This document shows, piece by piece, positions 8,301-16,361 of a stretch of 32,954 nucleotides of DNA (position 1 is its first letter; the number at the start of each line of letters is the position of its first letter). This stretch comes from Reyranella sp. GTDB taxonomy: Bacteria > Pseudomonadota > Alphaproteobacteria > Reyranellales > Reyranellaceae. A program made the translations under genes and the position numbers. Under the pieces are notes generated by a model. That model saw only the letters and a list, made by a program, of their open reading frames with translations, did no database searches and was not told the origin of the DNA. The stretch is taken from positions 52,815 to 85,768 of the forward strand of contig JAQSDW010000008.1 of assembly GCA_029946105.1 (NCBI GenBank), in the 5' to 3' direction.

Positions 8301-8663
8301 GTAGCGTTGCGGCCAAACCAGGCGGGCTATCTCCAGGGCGCGCTCGCAAATGCATGGGTGGAGGGACTGGTGATCGATCCCGGCCGGCTGCCGGCGTTCG
8401 GGCAGGAAGTCACGCTGGCCGGCCTGCCGCTTGACGACGCCAAGAGCTACGGACTGCTCGTGCTGGTGAACAACAGCCCCGCGGAAATCTATTCGTCGTA
8501 TTCGTCGGCCAATCCCGGCGGCGCCACCCAGATTCTCGCGTTCGGCGATTCGGCGGGAGGTATCACCTTCGGCATCGAGGATATCCTCGTCACCAGTGCC
8601 CAGTCGGACCGCGACTACAACGACCTACTCGTTCGTTTCCATCCGGCGGATCTGCTGATGTAG
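5307..8663 (+). CDS. Secreted GH141-like beta-helix protein, DUF4114-like C-terminus
   Basis: An 1118-residue protein from the ATG at 5307, preceded by an AAGGA ribosome-binding site about ten bases upstream. The opening FWVSATGGPGGDGSRQNPF, then GGTYRL, SADSGRDG, GEHPVISGG, RQLYIDGERG, EWYLDRATGKLYL and ISFEGLSF follow the order seen in GH141-type right-handed beta-helix enzymes that act on plant or algal polysaccharides. Beta-helix coils with N-x-I/ITDNYI patterns run from about residue 395 to 700. At about 259-328 a separate small domain (VGMTVSGAGIP...VTVLAV...VLLSDNATAT) interrupts the catalytic region. The C-terminus holds FGIEDILVTSAQSDRDYNDLLVRF, written here in two overlapping parts as FGIEDILVTSAQ and SDRDYNDLLVRF, a DUF4114-like acidic motif, and ends LLM. 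There is no N-terminal signal peptide, which fits type I export. The catalytic activity is an inference from the fold; the substrate is unknown. Confidence 0.8.
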   Translation: MPPIDQDAVSFWVSATGGPGGDGSRQNPFGTIAEAQQAVQAVLQAPGTLDHDIVVNIGGGTYRLEAPLTFGSADSGRDGHVVYYQAASGEHPVISGGIAVSNWTPVADPGLTLASGAQLWEANVGTGIDTRQLYIDGERGVRAETNSEETYPYGFRPSFEEDQGVSGIKYAVIPSGEPNPNSANWQDPSDWGHGNADNVKDIEAVIYSQWKMASVPLEAVQSAVGAVGLITLQEPGWTNANLIRYAPLAETESGSAVIAMVDKGMNNYLAQASTYINDITVGMTVSGAGIPTDRIVTVLAVDPSSQQVLLSDNATATTESDAPVGLTFTDPTDQHVVAAAPNEWSFWRVTKFVNDYDFLDQPNEWYLDRATGKLYLVAAAGVDPNGQDIELPVLEQLVTGDGASNISFEGLSFKYATWLGPNTDEGYVADQSAFRVTGTDNEANLIGHFKEVERTPGNLSFHDATNITFEGNSFSHLGGVGLDLSGGAQSNRVAYNIFQDISSSAILLGGVSPSDARPASAADVVQDNAIVDNYISKSGAEFIDAAGVFVGFSRNAIVARNYITDVPWAGIAIGWGWGLMDEGSFPGLVGATPNMWGVQTSPTIMEGNAITDNYITRFMQKAWDGGAIYTTGFQDGDVSDGLNGTIIARNFAHDKTPGAGSNIFYTDGGSRFLELDGNISFGNDQGYVNFGPEFSTTDPLNGTTALNPFVALPKLNSWVPYGSDIGGCITYGDILYLNNYWQNLWGSLQPVWDSTQPGSEIWQLFEELIVYLAVVQTNYAQWPDTPLYYDPGHYTDRNGVVYPTTLDFLLNHTIDGLQSINTDLLAGFAATSNTLACVDSTPAVVSRADSLGGLVSFGLLSLADGSVVPMLENAVGRTANALAYDDTAGIAWFASEGQALGSVASAPGEIGAGVWLPTATLDGILPLAITSLQIDGNSAFATFEGGYQATFTLGGSRSIPNGSITDDVAVTVKRLAAFDNGLAFYEANARTGEIVVNGVALRPNQAGYLQGALANAWVEGLVIDPGRLPAFGQEVTLAGLPLDDAKSYGLLVLVNNSPAEIYSSYSSANPGGATQILAFGDSAGGITFGIEDILVTSAQSDRDYNDLLVRFHPADLLM

Positions 8664-8684
8664 GGCGTGCCGGTGCGGATTGAA

Positions 8685-8706
8685 CCAAACCGCTGGCGCG
8701 GTTGGG
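8685..8706 (+). terminator. Hairpin downstream of beta-helix gene
   Basis: AACCGC (8688-8693) and GCGGTT (8698-8703) pair perfectly around TGGC, with two more G-C pairs outside a mismatch. It begins 22 bases after the stop codon at 8663. No T-run follows, so it could be a weak terminator or an mRNA-stabilising hairpin. Confidence 0.35.
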
Positions 8707-9024
8707 CGAAGTCGGCTCAATTGCTTGCTGGCGGAATCCACTCAGGAGCCGGCCGACGTGTCATCGCCGGAGTAAAAATACCTCACGGCTGATGGCATGT
8801 AGGCCTGTGCAGGAGTACTTCGCCGAGGCCGAGCTATCGGGCCTCGTCAAAGGCCGCTCCACAGCCCTTCGATGTAATAGAGAACATCAAGGAGAAGCCT
8901 GCCCCGAAAGCGCAACCAAATTGGTTGCATTATTGCCGCAACATCGTCTGCCAGTCATGGTACCGTGCGCGGCGTTGGCAGAAACTCTTGGCCGGGCGCG
9001 GCGTCCGTTACGGAACTTTTTGCA
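8707..9024. other. Intergenic leader of the giant exoprotein gene
   Basis: About 320 bases between two same-strand exoprotein genes. A plus-strand frame crosses it and runs past the next start, but its peptide has no family resemblance or repeat pattern. No clear -35/-10 pair was found. Whether the two genes share one transcript is open. Confidence 0.4.
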
Positions 9025-12000
9025 ATGGCGGCTTTCACCGTAACCAATTTGAACGACAGCGGCGCCGGATCCCTGCGCGCCGCCATTCTCGACGCCAACG
9101 CCACCGCCGCCGGCGTCGTCAACACCATCAGCTTCACGGTCGCCGGAACGATCACGCTGTCGAGCGACCTGCCGGCGCTGACTGCGATCGCGGGAATCTT
9201 CGCGGGAAACACCGCCACCGGCAACGCGCCGACCGTTGGAATCGATTTCAACGGCAACGGTGGCCTAGCGTTCGCGGCCGGGTCGGCGGGCTCGCAGCTC
9301 GTCGGCCTCTCGCTCGGCAACGCTGGCGGCAACGGCATCACCCTCAATGCCGGCAACATCCTCCTCAACAACAACTACATCGGCCTCGCCCTCGACGGCA
9401 CGGCGCTCGGCAATTCAGGCGACGGCGTCTTCGTCTCCGCCGCCTCGTCGGGCAACCTGATCGGCGTCAACCCCCAGGCCGCGACGCTCGCCGGGAATGG
9501 CGATCCGGCCACCGGCGTTGTCTCCAACGTGATCTCCGCCAACGGCGGCAACGGCATCACGCTGCAGGGCTCCGACGACAACACGATCGTGTCGAACCGG
9601 ATCGGCACCAGCGTCGACGGCACCTCGGCGCTGGCCAATGGCAGCAACGGCATCCACCTGACGGGTGGCGCCGACGGCAACACGATCGGCGGCACTATCA
9701 CCGGCAACGACGCCTCGGGCGACCCCAACAATCCGACCGGCAACAAGGGCGACGCCAGCGCAATCGTCATCGTGGCACCACCGCTCGGCAACCTCGTGTC
9801 GGGCAACGCCGGCGACGGCATCCGCATCGATTCCGGTTCGACCGGCAATACGCTGAGCGGCAACTACGTCGGCACGACCACCGGCGGCACCTCGGCGCTC
9901 GGCAACCAGGGTGACGGCGTCGCCATCGTCGATGCCGATTCCAACACGCTTGTCGGTTGCCTGGTGACCGACAACCCGTTCGTCTACTACAACGTCGTCG
10001 CCGGCAACGCCGGTAACGGCATCCTAGTCACCAATTCGGACAATGTGACGATCCGGGCCAATTTCGTCGGCCTCGGCGCCGACAATGCCACCATGGTCGC
10101 GAACGCGGGCGACGGTATCCTGATCAACGGCAATTCGCAGAACACCCAGGTCGGCGGCGTCATCCCGCTCGGCAACGTCGTGTCGGGCAACAGCCTGAAC
10201 GGAATCGAGGTCGCCGGCACCGCGAGCGGCTTCAGCACGCTCAACACCTTTGGCGGCATCACCGCCTTCTTCGGTATCGCGCCCAACGGCCTCAACGGCA
10301 TCCTGATCACCTCGACCGGCGGCAACCAGACCGTCCAGACCAACGTGATCTCGGGCAACCTCGGCAACGGGCTGGAAATTTCCGGCGACGCCTCGGGCGT
10401 GACGGTCGTTCCCAACATCATCGGCCTCAACACACGCGGTGACGGAGTCCTTGCCAACGGCGGCAACGGCATCCTGATCGCCGGCACCGCCCACGACAAC
10501 GTGGTCGGCGGCACCGGGGTGGTGAGCTCGGATTCGGTCATCCGCCAGAACACCATCTCCGGCAATGGCGGCTACGGCGTCGAGATCGCCGGTGCCGCCT
10601 TCAACAACGTCATCGCCGACAGCGCCATCGGCACCAACATCCAGGAGCTCGGCGCCCTGCCCAACGGGGCCGGCGGCGTCCTGCTGTCGGGCTCTGGCAT
10701 CGGCAATGTCATCGGCACCGCCATCACGGGCTTCTCGCCGCTGCCGTCGCCCGCGGCCCACGTCAACGTCATCAGCGGCAATACCGGCACCGGCGTCACG
10801 ATCGACACGGGCGTCACCTTCAACGCCGTCATCAACAACTGGATCGGGCTCAACGTCTTCGGCCAGGCCGTGCTGCCGAACACCGGCCCGAACATCGTCG
10901 ACAACGGCGGCATCAACCTGGTCTACGGCAATGCCTCGAGCGGTCCGCTGCCGGTGGAATCCCCGACCGGCCAGCTCGAGGCCCTCTACATCGGCTGGTT
11001 CGGCCGCGCCGCCGATCCGCTGGGCTTCCGCGGCAACATGGAAGCCCTCCTGGGCGAGATCCAGGGCGACGCCTCCCTCGCCACCGCCGCGCTCACCGTC
11101 TCGCAGGGCTTCGCGGCCGCGCCCGAAAGCGCGCCCTATGCGGCGCTGCTCACGCTGGTGCCGCCGCCGATCGCCAGTCCGACGCCGGAGCAGAGCGCAC
11201 TGGTCGACAGCTTCGTCAACCGGACCTTCCAGAACCTGTTCGACCGCTCCGCCGAGGTTTCCGAACTCGCTTTGTGGGGCTCCGCCTATTTCCAGGGCGC
11301 GATCCCCTTCGCGGACCTGGTCTACGACATCGCCTCGGCCGCCCAGAGCGGCGACATCGCGGTGATGAACGCCAGGATCCAGGCGGCGTCGTATTTCACC
11401 GAGGCCGTGGCCGGGATCGGCGCGCCGCCGTCGCTGGCGGCGATGCAGGCCGCCGTCTCGGACGTCACCGATCTCACCACGGCGCTGGCCTCGGAGGCCG
11501 CCACCAACGCGCTGCTGGGCTCGAGCCATACGCAGATCGACTATCAGTCGATCCTGTCCCCGCTCGACACCATCACCGGCGTCCGCGCCGACCTGCATGG
11601 CTCGGTCATCCTGACCGGCATCCAGGGTCCGCCTGCCGGCACAGACACGCAGCCCTTTCTCTTCCAGGGCCCGCTGAACAACACCGCCTTCGGCACCACC
11701 TATGTTCTCGCGCCGGAATTCGCCGGCCAGACGGTCAGGAACGGCAGCTTCTACGGCCCCGACACCGCGATCTTCACGCCGTCGATCGGCCTCGGCAACG
11801 TCCGCGCGGTCGGCAACTACCAGTACGACGAGAGCCCGACCGGCGTGATGAGTCACGGCATGATGTACCAGGGCCCGATCGACGGCGTCGGCGGCACCTG
11901 GACCCAGATCGACGTGCCATCGAACGGCGCGAATGTCGTCGGCGGGAGCGTCATCGGCGCCACCGTCGCGAACACCATCCTGCACAGCACGATGGGCGAC

Positions 12001-15000
12001 CTCACCGTCGGCAACTACGATCTGGTGCAGTCGGGGTCGCCGTCGGCGAACGCCAACGCGTTCATCTACAACATCGCGACCGGCCAATACACGTTGATGA
12101 GCATCAACGGCAGCACCGACAACCTGACGTCGCTCTACGGCATCTGGCAGAATGGCGTCGGCAATTCGTCCTACACGCTGGCCGGCGGCACCAAGGACGC
12201 CAACGGGCTCAATGTCGCCTTCCTACAGAACTACGATTCGCTCTCGGGCGTCTTCTCCAACCTCACCTATTACACCGGCAACAACCAGCCGGGCGTCGTC
12301 ACCCATTTCGAGAACATCACCGCCGTCCCCGGCGCCTTCAACCTGGTCGCCACGACCGACAGCGGCCCGGCCTTCGCCTCCGTCACGGTGAATCCCGACG
12401 GCTCGTTCGGCGAAGCCACATGGGCAGCCGTCGATCTTCCCGGAAGCGATCTGCTGACCGGCAACATCGCCTACCAGAACGTCATTGGCGGCATCTACAG
12501 CACCGAAGACGACACAGCCAACGTCTCGAGCTACCTCGGCGTCGTCGATCAGGCCCATGCGAGCACGTCCGGCGGCCTGATCATGCCGGTCGGCTCGTAT
12601 GACTTTGCCTATTCCCTGTCGGTCGCCGCCAGCATCGGCGCCACGATCGGGGGATCGACAACGGCCGGCAACGTGCTGGGCGGCTCGATCGGCAACGACA
12701 CCATCACCGGCACCGAGAGCACGACCCAGCCCGACACGATCTTCACCGGCGGTGGCGCCGACACCATCACGCTCTCGGCCGCCAGCACGGCCCAGGATCG
12801 CGTCGAACTCTTCGCCGGCAACAGCAGCAGCAACGCCGCGGCGCTCGCTCCCGGTAATCCCGTCAACGCCGTCGCCGGCAGCATCGTCGATGCCAACAAC
12901 GTGCCCCAGCTCGGCTGGTGGGGGCAGGCGACGGCGCAGCTCGGCGGACCCGTCTCCAATGCCACGACCAATGCCGGCTTCGGCACCGGCACCAGCCAGG
13001 ACATGTCGACGGTCGCCAACTTCGCCACCGGAACGTCCAGCGCGCCGGTCGACACCGTCGATATCGCGCTCAACGCCTTCAGCAATCTCCTGCGCAGCTT
13101 CGGCGCCGGCGACGCTCCTGACGTGGGCACGGCCGTGTTCAGCAACCTGGTCGCCCCCGGCGGGACGGTCACGGTGGCCAATGCCGATGTCCTGCTGATC
13201 GATCGCCCCGGGGACTTTCTCAATGCCGCGGCGGTGGCGGCGGAACTGGCGATCAATCCCATCACCTTCGCGTCCGCCCAGACCGCCGAGTTCAACCACT
13301 ACATCATCGCCTACCAGGATCTCGGCGGGAACGTCCGCATCGCCGACATGGACATCGAGCTCGGCAGCACCCCGTCGTTCACCACGACCAACGGCGGCGA
13401 AACCCTCGCGATCTCGGACATGGTGCAGCTCCAGGGCGTGTCGCTTCAGTCGCTGCAGCCGGAAAACATCACCTTCCAGACCGGCGTCGAGCTCGCCAAT
13501 TCGACCTATCTCGATTTCACCGGCTATCGCATCACCGCCGAGACGACGGTCGAGGCGGCCTACGGGCTCGAGGCCAGCCAGGTCCGCAACTTCGACGCCG
13601 CCACCGACAGCGGCATCAACGTCGCCATCGTCCTCGACCGTGCGGCGGATCCGACTTCCCTGCTCGACAGCGACTGGGGCACCCGCCAGCAGACCCTCGA
13701 GCAGCTCAACGGCAGCGGCACGCTATGGTCGACCTACGGCGCCGATCCGGCCCTGTTCGCCAGCGTCGTCGCCCAGCTCCAGGGCGCGCCCTACAACCTC
13801 ACGGTGCTGGACAGCAGCAACAGCAACTACGTCACCTCGGCCGAATCGCGCACCATCTGGGTCGAGATCAACACCCAGGCCGACTTTCAGAACCTGTTCC
13901 AGAACACGCTGAAATATTCGACCGAGCAGGAGTTCGTGTTCTGGAACGGGCAGCTCTCGCTGCCCCCCGAATGGAACGTCGCGGGCCTGTGGTTCGACAC
14001 CAGCAATGCCCCCAACCCCTCCGATCTCGGCGGCATCGCGGTGCCGCTGCCGCAGGGTGCGCAGAGCATCGGCAACAGCGCCATTGCCGCCGGCCAGCTC
14101 GCGCCCCAGGACATCGCGGCGCTCTACAACTTCCCCCTCGATGGCGAAACCGTCCAGACGGGAACGATCGGGCTGATCGAGCCGGCCGTCGGCTCGTCGC
14201 TCAGTGGCGACCCGGCCGGCATCCAGTTCCAGACCCGGCTCACGGAGTACCTGACCAAGCTCGGCCAGGGCGGCACCGGCGTGGTCCTGCCCGTCCAGGG
14301 CATCGACGGCCAGTCCGGCGACAGCGGCGAGCGCTCGCTCGACATCGGCATCGCCGCCGCGGTCAATCCCAACAGCGACATCGCCCTCTACAACGGCTCG
14401 GGCGATACCAATGCCACGGGCAACGCCCAGGCCTCGGTCTACACGGCGGCCCAGAGCGCGATCTGGGACACCGTCAACAACCCGCAGGTCACCTCCAATT
14501 CATGGGGCGACGCGCAGAGCATGACGCCGGGCTCGCCGTTCTACACGGCCTACTGGGAGCTCTTCGTCGACGCCGCGCTGCGCAACCAGACGACCTTCAT
14601 CGCGCTCGGCGACGGCGGGTCGGGCAACGAGACCGGCAACGGCCTGACCAATGTCGAATACAACGTCACCCAGCCCTACAACATCCTGGTCGGCGGCTCG
14701 TCGCTCTCGACGCTCGGCCTCGCCCAGAGCGACCCGACGCTTGCCACGACGGTGGCGTCGGCCATGGCCGGCAACCCGGACACGATCTGGCAGCTCGTCG
14801 CCGGCGGATTGAGAAGCCTGCCGACCAACGCCGCCGCCATGCAGTACTTCGTCGAGTCGGTGTGGAACACCTACTACGTCGACGGCTCCCTCATCACCGG
14901 TCCGCCGGGCAACGAGTTCTATACCGGGTACCTGGTCAACTCGACGGGCTCGGGCGGCGTCGACCCGACGCAACCCGTACCCTCCTACCAGGCCGCCTAC

Positions 15001-16347
15001 GGGCTGAACCCGACCACCACGGATCCCTACCAGCAGACCGGCCGCGGCGTGCCGGACGTTTCCGCCATCGGCGGCGGCAATCTTCTCTACACCGTGCCCG
15101 GGGCCGATATGGTGGAGCTGTCGGCAAGCGACGGCACCAGCGCGGCCTCGCCGCTGTGGGCGTCGCTCGGCCTGCAGCTCAACACGATCTTCGCCGACCA
15201 GGGGCTGCCGCAGCTCGGCTATATGAACGACCTGCTGTACATCGCCTCGGCGATCGCGCCGGCATCGTTCAACGATGTCTCGATGGGCAACAATACCTCG
15301 TCGTTCCTGTTCGCCACGCCGGGGACCTACAACACCATTGATTACGACTACGACGGCAATGTCAGCGTCGATCCCACCGGCTTCGGCTACTCGGCCACCT
15401 ACGGCTACGACCTCACGACCGGCCTCGGCACGCCCAACGGCCTGCTGCTGGCGCGGGCGCTGACCGCGATCGGCCACGCGCAGACGTCCTATGCCTCGAG
15501 CCCCGACATGCTCGACTCCGGCGACGGCGGCTGGACCAGCGGCACCGGCCAGAGCCTCCTGTTCCAGACCATGTCGGCCGACGGCGCCAGCGTCAGCGTC
15601 GGCATCGGCGCCGGCGGCCTCGCCTGGCTCAGCGGCGCCTCGGGCTCCTTCGCCTGGACCAGTCAGCTGGCGCAGCAGACGCTGCAGCCCGACTTCGATC
15701 CGGCGCTGGTGCGGATGTTCGACAGTTACGGCCAGGGCGCGGTGGCGCAGTCCTTCGTGGCCTCGGGCGCGAGCCTCTCGGTGGCGATCGACGGCAGCGC
15801 GGCCGACGCCATCCAGGGTACGCTCAGCAGCGCCTTCGGCTTCGCCGACTTCGTCACGGCAAGCGGCGTCGTCCGCGTGGCCGAGACCGCCGGCGGGCTC
15901 GACGACCAGACCGCGGTGGTGCGGGTGCGCCAGAACGGTCAGGACAGCACCACGCTTACCTTCTACCAGGTCGACGACTATGCCGGCACGATCAACGGGC
16001 TGCAGCCCGGCCAGGCCGGCTACATCGAGGCGGCCCAGGCCACGACCTACGCGCTCGCCTCGGGCGGCACGGCGCTCGCCGGTCCGGGTTACGGCAACTA
16101 CACCCAGTCGATGCTGCTCGACGTCGATGCCGGCGACCTGATCGCCATGGCGATGGTCAACCAGAGCAGCGGCAACCTCTACTGGGGCTTCGCGCAGGCC
16201 AATGGCGACGGCCAGGGCCACCTGTGGAACTACGGCCTCAACACCTGGGGCTGGGAGGATCTCTACGGCGGCGGCGACCGCGACTTCAACGATCTCATCT
16301 TCCAGCTCGACTTCACCAGCACCTCGGGTCAGGGCTGGCTGGTGTAG
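9025..16347 (+). CDS. Giant beta-helix/DUF4214/RTX/sedolisin (S53) exoprotease
   Basis: A 2440-residue protein started at the ATG at 9025 (MAAFTVTNLNDSGAGSLRAAI); a GTG 60 bases upstream is possible but adds no recognisable sequence. In order: parallel beta-helix, about 1-640, with dozens of GNGI/GDGI turns and N-x-I coils; a DUF4214-like domain, about 650-800 (ALYIGWFGRAADPLGF, LFDRSAEVSELALW); a beta-rich region; an RTX-like stretch near 1220-1252 (GNDTITGT, GGGADTITL); then a sedolisin peptidase, about 1500-2165. Catalytic residues are visible: E1769 and D1773 in GERSLDIG, oxyanion D1863 in ALGDGGSG, and Ser2039 in DGTSAASP. D2084 and GYDLTTGLGTPNG form the expected calcium site. The C-terminus is DUF4114-like (YGGGDRDFNDLIFQL) and ends WLV. 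With no signal peptide, type I export is likely. Sedolisins are acid-active serine-carboxyl peptidases, usually 350-600 residues, so this fusion is unusually large. Confidence 0.9.
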   Translation: MAAFTVTNLNDSGAGSLRAAILDANATAAGVVNTISFTVAGTITLSSDLPALTAIAGIFAGNTATGNAPTVGIDFNGNGGLAFAAGSAGSQLVGLSLGNAGGNGITLNAGNILLNNNYIGLALDGTALGNSGDGVFVSAASSGNLIGVNPQAATLAGNGDPATGVVSNVISANGGNGITLQGSDDNTIVSNRIGTSVDGTSALANGSNGIHLTGGADGNTIGGTITGNDASGDPNNPTGNKGDASAIVIVAPPLGNLVSGNAGDGIRIDSGSTGNTLSGNYVGTTTGGTSALGNQGDGVAIVDADSNTLVGCLVTDNPFVYYNVVAGNAGNGILVTNSDNVTIRANFVGLGADNATMVANAGDGILINGNSQNTQVGGVIPLGNVVSGNSLNGIEVAGTASGFSTLNTFGGITAFFGIAPNGLNGILITSTGGNQTVQTNVISGNLGNGLEISGDASGVTVVPNIIGLNTRGDGVLANGGNGILIAGTAHDNVVGGTGVVSSDSVIRQNTISGNGGYGVEIAGAAFNNVIADSAIGTNIQELGALPNGAGGVLLSGSGIGNVIGTAITGFSPLPSPAAHVNVISGNTGTGVTIDTGVTFNAVINNWIGLNVFGQAVLPNTGPNIVDNGGINLVYGNASSGPLPVESPTGQLEALYIGWFGRAADPLGFRGNMEALLGEIQGDASLATAALTVSQGFAAAPESAPYAALLTLVPPPIASPTPEQSALVDSFVNRTFQNLFDRSAEVSELALWGSAYFQGAIPFADLVYDIASAAQSGDIAVMNARIQAASYFTEAVAGIGAPPSLAAMQAAVSDVTDLTTALASEAATNALLGSSHTQIDYQSILSPLDTITGVRADLHGSVILTGIQGPPAGTDTQPFLFQGPLNNTAFGTTYVLAPEFAGQTVRNGSFYGPDTAIFTPSIGLGNVRAVGNYQYDESPTGVMSHGMMYQGPIDGVGGTWTQIDVPSNGANVVGGSVIGATVANTILHSTMGDLTVGNYDLVQSGSPSANANAFIYNIATGQYTLMSINGSTDNLTSLYGIWQNGVGNSSYTLAGGTKDANGLNVAFLQNYDSLSGVFSNLTYYTGNNQPGVVTHFENITAVPGAFNLVATTDSGPAFASVTVNPDGSFGEATWAAVDLPGSDLLTGNIAYQNVIGGIYSTEDDTANVSSYLGVVDQAHASTSGGLIMPVGSYDFAYSLSVAASIGATIGGSTTAGNVLGGSIGNDTITGTESTTQPDTIFTGGGADTITLSAASTAQDRVELFAGNSSSNAAALAPGNPVNAVAGSIVDANNVPQLGWWGQATAQLGGPVSNATTNAGFGTGTSQDMSTVANFATGTSSAPVDTVDIALNAFSNLLRSFGAGDAPDVGTAVFSNLVAPGGTVTVANADVLLIDRPGDFLNAAAVAAELAINPITFASAQTAEFNHYIIAYQDLGGNVRIADMDIELGSTPSFTTTNGGETLAISDMVQLQGVSLQSLQPENITFQTGVELANSTYLDFTGYRITAETTVEAAYGLEASQVRNFDAATDSGINVAIVLDRAADPTSLLDSDWGTRQQTLEQLNGSGTLWSTYGADPALFASVVAQLQGAPYNLTVLDSSNSNYVTSAESRTIWVEINTQADFQNLFQNTLKYSTEQEFVFWNGQLSLPPEWNVAGLWFDTSNAPNPSDLGGIAVPLPQGAQSIGNSAIAAGQLAPQDIAALYNFPLDGETVQTGTIGLIEPAVGSSLSGDPAGIQFQTRLTEYLTKLGQGGTGVVLPVQGIDGQSGDSGERSLDIGIAAAVNPNSDIALYNGSGDTNATGNAQASVYTAAQSAIWDTVNNPQVTSNSWGDAQSMTPGSPFYTAYWELFVDAALRNQTTFIALGDGGSGNETGNGLTNVEYNVTQPYNILVGGSSLSTLGLAQSDPTLATTVASAMAGNPDTIWQLVAGGLRSLPTNAAAMQYFVESVWNTYYVDGSLITGPPGNEFYTGYLVNSTGSGGVDPTQPVPSYQAAYGLNPTTTDPYQQTGRGVPDVSAIGGGNLLYTVPGADMVELSASDGTSAASPLWASLGLQLNTIFADQGLPQLGYMNDLLYIASAIAPASFNDVSMGNNTSSFLFATPGTYNTIDYDYDGNVSVDPTGFGYSATYGYDLTTGLGTPNGLLLARALTAIGHAQTSYASSPDMLDSGDGGWTSGTGQSLLFQTMSADGASVSVGIGAGGLAWLSGASGSFAWTSQLAQQTLQPDFDPALVRMFDSYGQGAVAQSFVASGASLSVAIDGSAADAIQGTLSSAFGFADFVTASGVVRVAETAGGLDDQTAVVRVRQNGQDSTTLTFYQVDDYAGTINGLQPGQAGYIEAAQATTYALASGGTALAGPGYGNYTQSMLLDVDAGDLIAMAMVNQSSGNLYWGFAQANGDGQGHLWNYGLNTWGWEDLYGGGDRDFNDLIFQLDFTSTSGQGWLV

Positions 16348-16361
16348 AGCCGGAACGCGCC

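Noticed and set aside
10024..12087. A 687-codon minus-strand frame inside the giant gene
   Set aside because: The beta-helix and DUF4214-like motifs are on the plus strand. The antisense peptide is repetitive Asp/Val/Gly/Arg sequence mirroring the beta-helix codons.
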